From Prochlorococcus sp. AG-679-P15 (GTDB taxonomy: Bacteria; Cyanobacteriota; Cyanobacteriia; PCC-6307; Cyanobiaceae), in the NCBI GenBank assembly GCA_003210695.1, contig QCUW01000006.1, positions 1 to 41,448 on the forward strand: a stretch of DNA of 41,448 nucleotides, given 5' to 3'. Below are positions 39,041 to 41,448 of the stretch, in pieces (position 1 is the stretch's first letter; every line of letters starts with the position of its first letter). Both the position numbers and the translations under genes were made by a program. The notes beneath the pieces are model-generated. The model ran no database searches. It was not told the DNA's origin and was given only the letters and a program-made list of their open reading frames with translations.

Positions 39041-41448
39041 CTATTCTTTTACACCTTCAATTTTATCCTCTACTTCTTGGTAAAGCTCTTTTAATTGTTC
39101 TATATTTTCGTCTGATGTTTCCCAATATCCCCTGCCATTAACCTCTAATAAAGTACCCACTATTCTTCTAAAGCTATTAGGATTCAAATCCATTAATCTT
39201 TTCCTCATCTCTTCATCATTTATGAAGGTGTCATTTGTTTCTTCATAAACAAAATTATCAACTTGACCACTTGTTGCACTCCAACCAAGAGTGTAATTGA
39301 GTCTGTTAGATAATTCTCTTACTCCTTCGTAACCAGATTTGAGCATACCCTCATACCACTTAGGATTTAAAAGTTTTGTTCTTGAATCTAATCTAATGGT
39401 CTCTCCAAGGGTTCTAACTTGAGCATTAGATGTTGTGGTATCTGCTATGTAGCTGCTTGGTTCTTTCCCGTCATCTCTTAGTGTCTTAATTAATTTGGTT
39501 GGATCTGAGTCAAAATAATGACTTACATCAGTAAGAGAAATTTCTGAAGAGTCAAGATTTTGGAATGTAACATCTGCTGTTTTCATTACAGATTCAAATA
39601 CATCTCTCTTTTGATTCATTTCTCCTGGATTATCAGCGTTAAAAGCATATGTTTTTCGTGATAAATACATTTCTTGTAATTCATTTTCTTCCTCCCAAGT
39701 TGAATTTTCTACAGCTAAATTTACATTTGAACTGTAGCTACCACTTGCATTAGAAAAAACTCTTGCAGAAGCTTCTCTGAGAGAAGTGCCTTCTTTTTCT
39801 GCTTGTTCTAATGAATGTTTTCTTACAAAATTTGACTCCAAAGGCTCATCAGCCTCAGCTGCTAATTTTACGGCTTGATCAATTAATGCCATTTGATTGA
39901 TAAATAGATCTCTAAATACTCCAGAACAGTTAACCACTACATCTATTCTTGGCCTACCCAATTCTTCTAATGGTATTAATTCCAATTTATTAATTCTTCC
40001 AACAGAGTCTGGTTTAGGCTTTACCCCTACAAACCACAAGATTTGTGCCAATGATTCTCCATAAGTTTTGATGTTGTCAGTCCCCCACAAAACGCAAGCT
40101 ATTGTTTCAGGCCAGGAACCTTGCTCTTCTTTTTGTCTCTCAATTAATTTGTCAACAACAGACTTTGCTGCGGCAACTGCTGCAGTAGTAGGAATTGATT
40201 GAGGATCAAGTGCATGAATGTTTTTTCCGCTTGGCAATACTCCTGGGTTTCTTATGGGGTCTCCTCCAGGCCCTGGTAAAACATAATTACCATCCAATGC
40301 CTTAATAAGACTATCCATTTCTTTATCAGCACAAACCTGTTCTAGGCAGAAAAGTAAGTAATCAAATAATTTATTTAATTCTTTCTGGTTAACTTCATTA
40401 AATCCATTTAATCTGCAGACTCTCAGCCAAGGGGTAGGTAAATTTAGACCAAATAATTTTAAAAATTCGAATAATTTAGAAAGGAGTGATTTTTCTAAAT
40501 AAACTCTACCATCAACAATTTTTAATGAGTTGACCATCGCAAAAATCGACTCTCTTGCTGTCTTTATAATTTTTTCATTTAACTCTACAAACTTAAGTTC
40601 TCCCTTATTATTACCATCGTAAACTTCATCAATTTTTAGATTTATTGATTCTGCTAATAAACCAGGTAATGACCTTAGACCTTCTTGTTCTCTTTCTAAT
40701 GAAGCTATATTTACTAATGTAGCAACGGCTTCCTCAGCAGTTGGTGCCTCTCCAATCGTATGGAGTCCACATGGTAATAATCTACTTTCTATCTCCATTA
40801 ATTGCTTATATATATTCCCTACGAACAGATCTCTCTCTTCAATAGTTAATTCCTCTACCTCTAGAATAGGTAATTCTACATCTTTGTCGAGATTACATTG
40901 CTTTGAAGTTTCCACAATTGCGTTAACAATTTGAATACCTCTACTACTTTCTCTTAGTTGTTGATATGAACCTACAAGCTCGCTCAATTCTTTAAGCCCT
41001 TTATAAAGGCCTGCATTTTCAGCAGGAGGAGTTAAGTAACTAATGGTGGATGCATATCCTCTTCTTTTTGCAATTGTTGCTTCTGATGGGTTATTTGCTG
41101 CGTAATAATATAAATTTGGCAGAGATCCAATTAAAGAATCGGGATAACATGTCTCACTCATGCCCATTTGTTTTCCAGGCATAAATTCAAGTGAACCGTG
41201 TGTCCCAAAATGAAGAACTGCATCAGCTCCCCAAATTTTTTCTACATAAGTGTAATAAGCAGCAAAACCATGGTGAGGACTAGCACTTCTTGAGTAAAGT
41301 AATCTCATTGGATCTCCTTCATAACCAAATGTTGGTTGTACACCTATAAAAACATTTCCAAAATGTTTCCCGTAAATAAGTAAATTTTGTCCATCGCTAT
41401 TTAAGTTGCCAGGCGGCTTACCCCAGTTCTCTTCTAGTCTCCTGGAGT
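39041..41448 (-). CDS. chlH: Magnesium chelatase subunit H (5' portion runs off the window end)
   Basis: [57 protein letters not shown]; frame stays open beyond the ORF-track start to the window end ([43 protein letters not shown]). Confidence 0.97.
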   Translation of the reverse strand, partial: SRRLEENWGKPPGNLNSDGQNLLIYGKHFGNVFIGVQPTFGYEGDPMRLLYSRSASPHHGFAAYYTYVEKIWGADAVLHFGTHGSLEFMPGKQMGMSETCYPDSLIGSLPNLYYYAANNPSEATIAKRRGYASTISYLTPPAENAGLYKGLKELSELVGSYQQLRESSRGIQIVNAIVETSKQCNLDKDVELPILEVEELTIEERDLFVGNIYKQLMEIESRLLPCGLHTIGEAPTAEEAVATLVNIASLEREQEGLRSLPGLLAESINLKIDEVYDGNNKGELKFVELNEKIIKTARESIFAMVNSLKIVDGRVYLEKSLLSKLFEFLKLFGLNLPTPWLRVCRLNGFNEVNQKELNKLFDYLLFCLEQVCADKEMDSLIKALDGNYVLPGPGGDPIRNPGVLPSGKNIHALDPQSIPTTAAVAAAKSVVDKLIERQKEEQGSWPETIACVLWGTDNIKTYGESLAQILWFVGVKPKPDSVGRINKLELIPLEELGRPRIDVVVNCSGVFRDLFINQMALIDQAVKLAAEADEPLESNFVRKHSLEQAEKEGTSLREASARVFSNASGSYSSNVNLAVENSTWEEENELQEMYLSRKTYAFNADNPGEMNQKRDVFESVMKTADVTFQNLDSSEISLTDVSHYFDSDPTKLIKTLRDDGKEPSSYIADTTTSNAQVRTLGETIRLDSRTKLLNPKWYEGMLKSGYEGVRELSNRLNYTLGWSATSGQVDNFVYEETNDTFINDEEMRKRLMDLNPNSFRRIVGTLLEVNGRGYWETSDENIEQLKELYQEVEDKIEGVKE

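Overview
This AT-rich window has the gene content and codon style of a high-light, low-GC Prochlorococcus chromosome; that assignment is an inference from protein families, not from a database search. Two blocks of core metabolism (purQ through nth on the left; tRNA-fMet, carB, tpiA, folP and chlH on the right) flank two more interesting zones. Zone 1 (about 19.4-24.7 kb) looks like an iron/redox neighbourhood. It holds an Fe3+-type ABC ATPase, ferritin, a cysteine-rich Crp/Fnr-family regulator, two strong Fur-box-like palindromes (20646-20660 and 22184-22202), an unlisted 40-aa Lys/Cys-rich peptide (20506-20628), a zinc-ribbon membrane peptide, and an apparent operon of Rieske oxygenase, a 33-aa membrane peptide and a lone ABC ATPase. 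Zone 2 (about 24.8-29.26 kb) is a sparse, small-ORF-rich interval ending at the initiator tRNA. It contains a ribbon-helix-helix protein gene flanked on both sides by a perfect 11-bp inverted motif (GTGCAACACTT / AAGTGTTGCAC) and a strong isolated stem-loop at 28608-28646. A third notable item is a PCC(DUF296)-glutaredoxin fusion gene whose 3' end carries three mutually pairing segments that could form alternative hairpins. No CRISPR array, integrase, transposase or rRNA was found.
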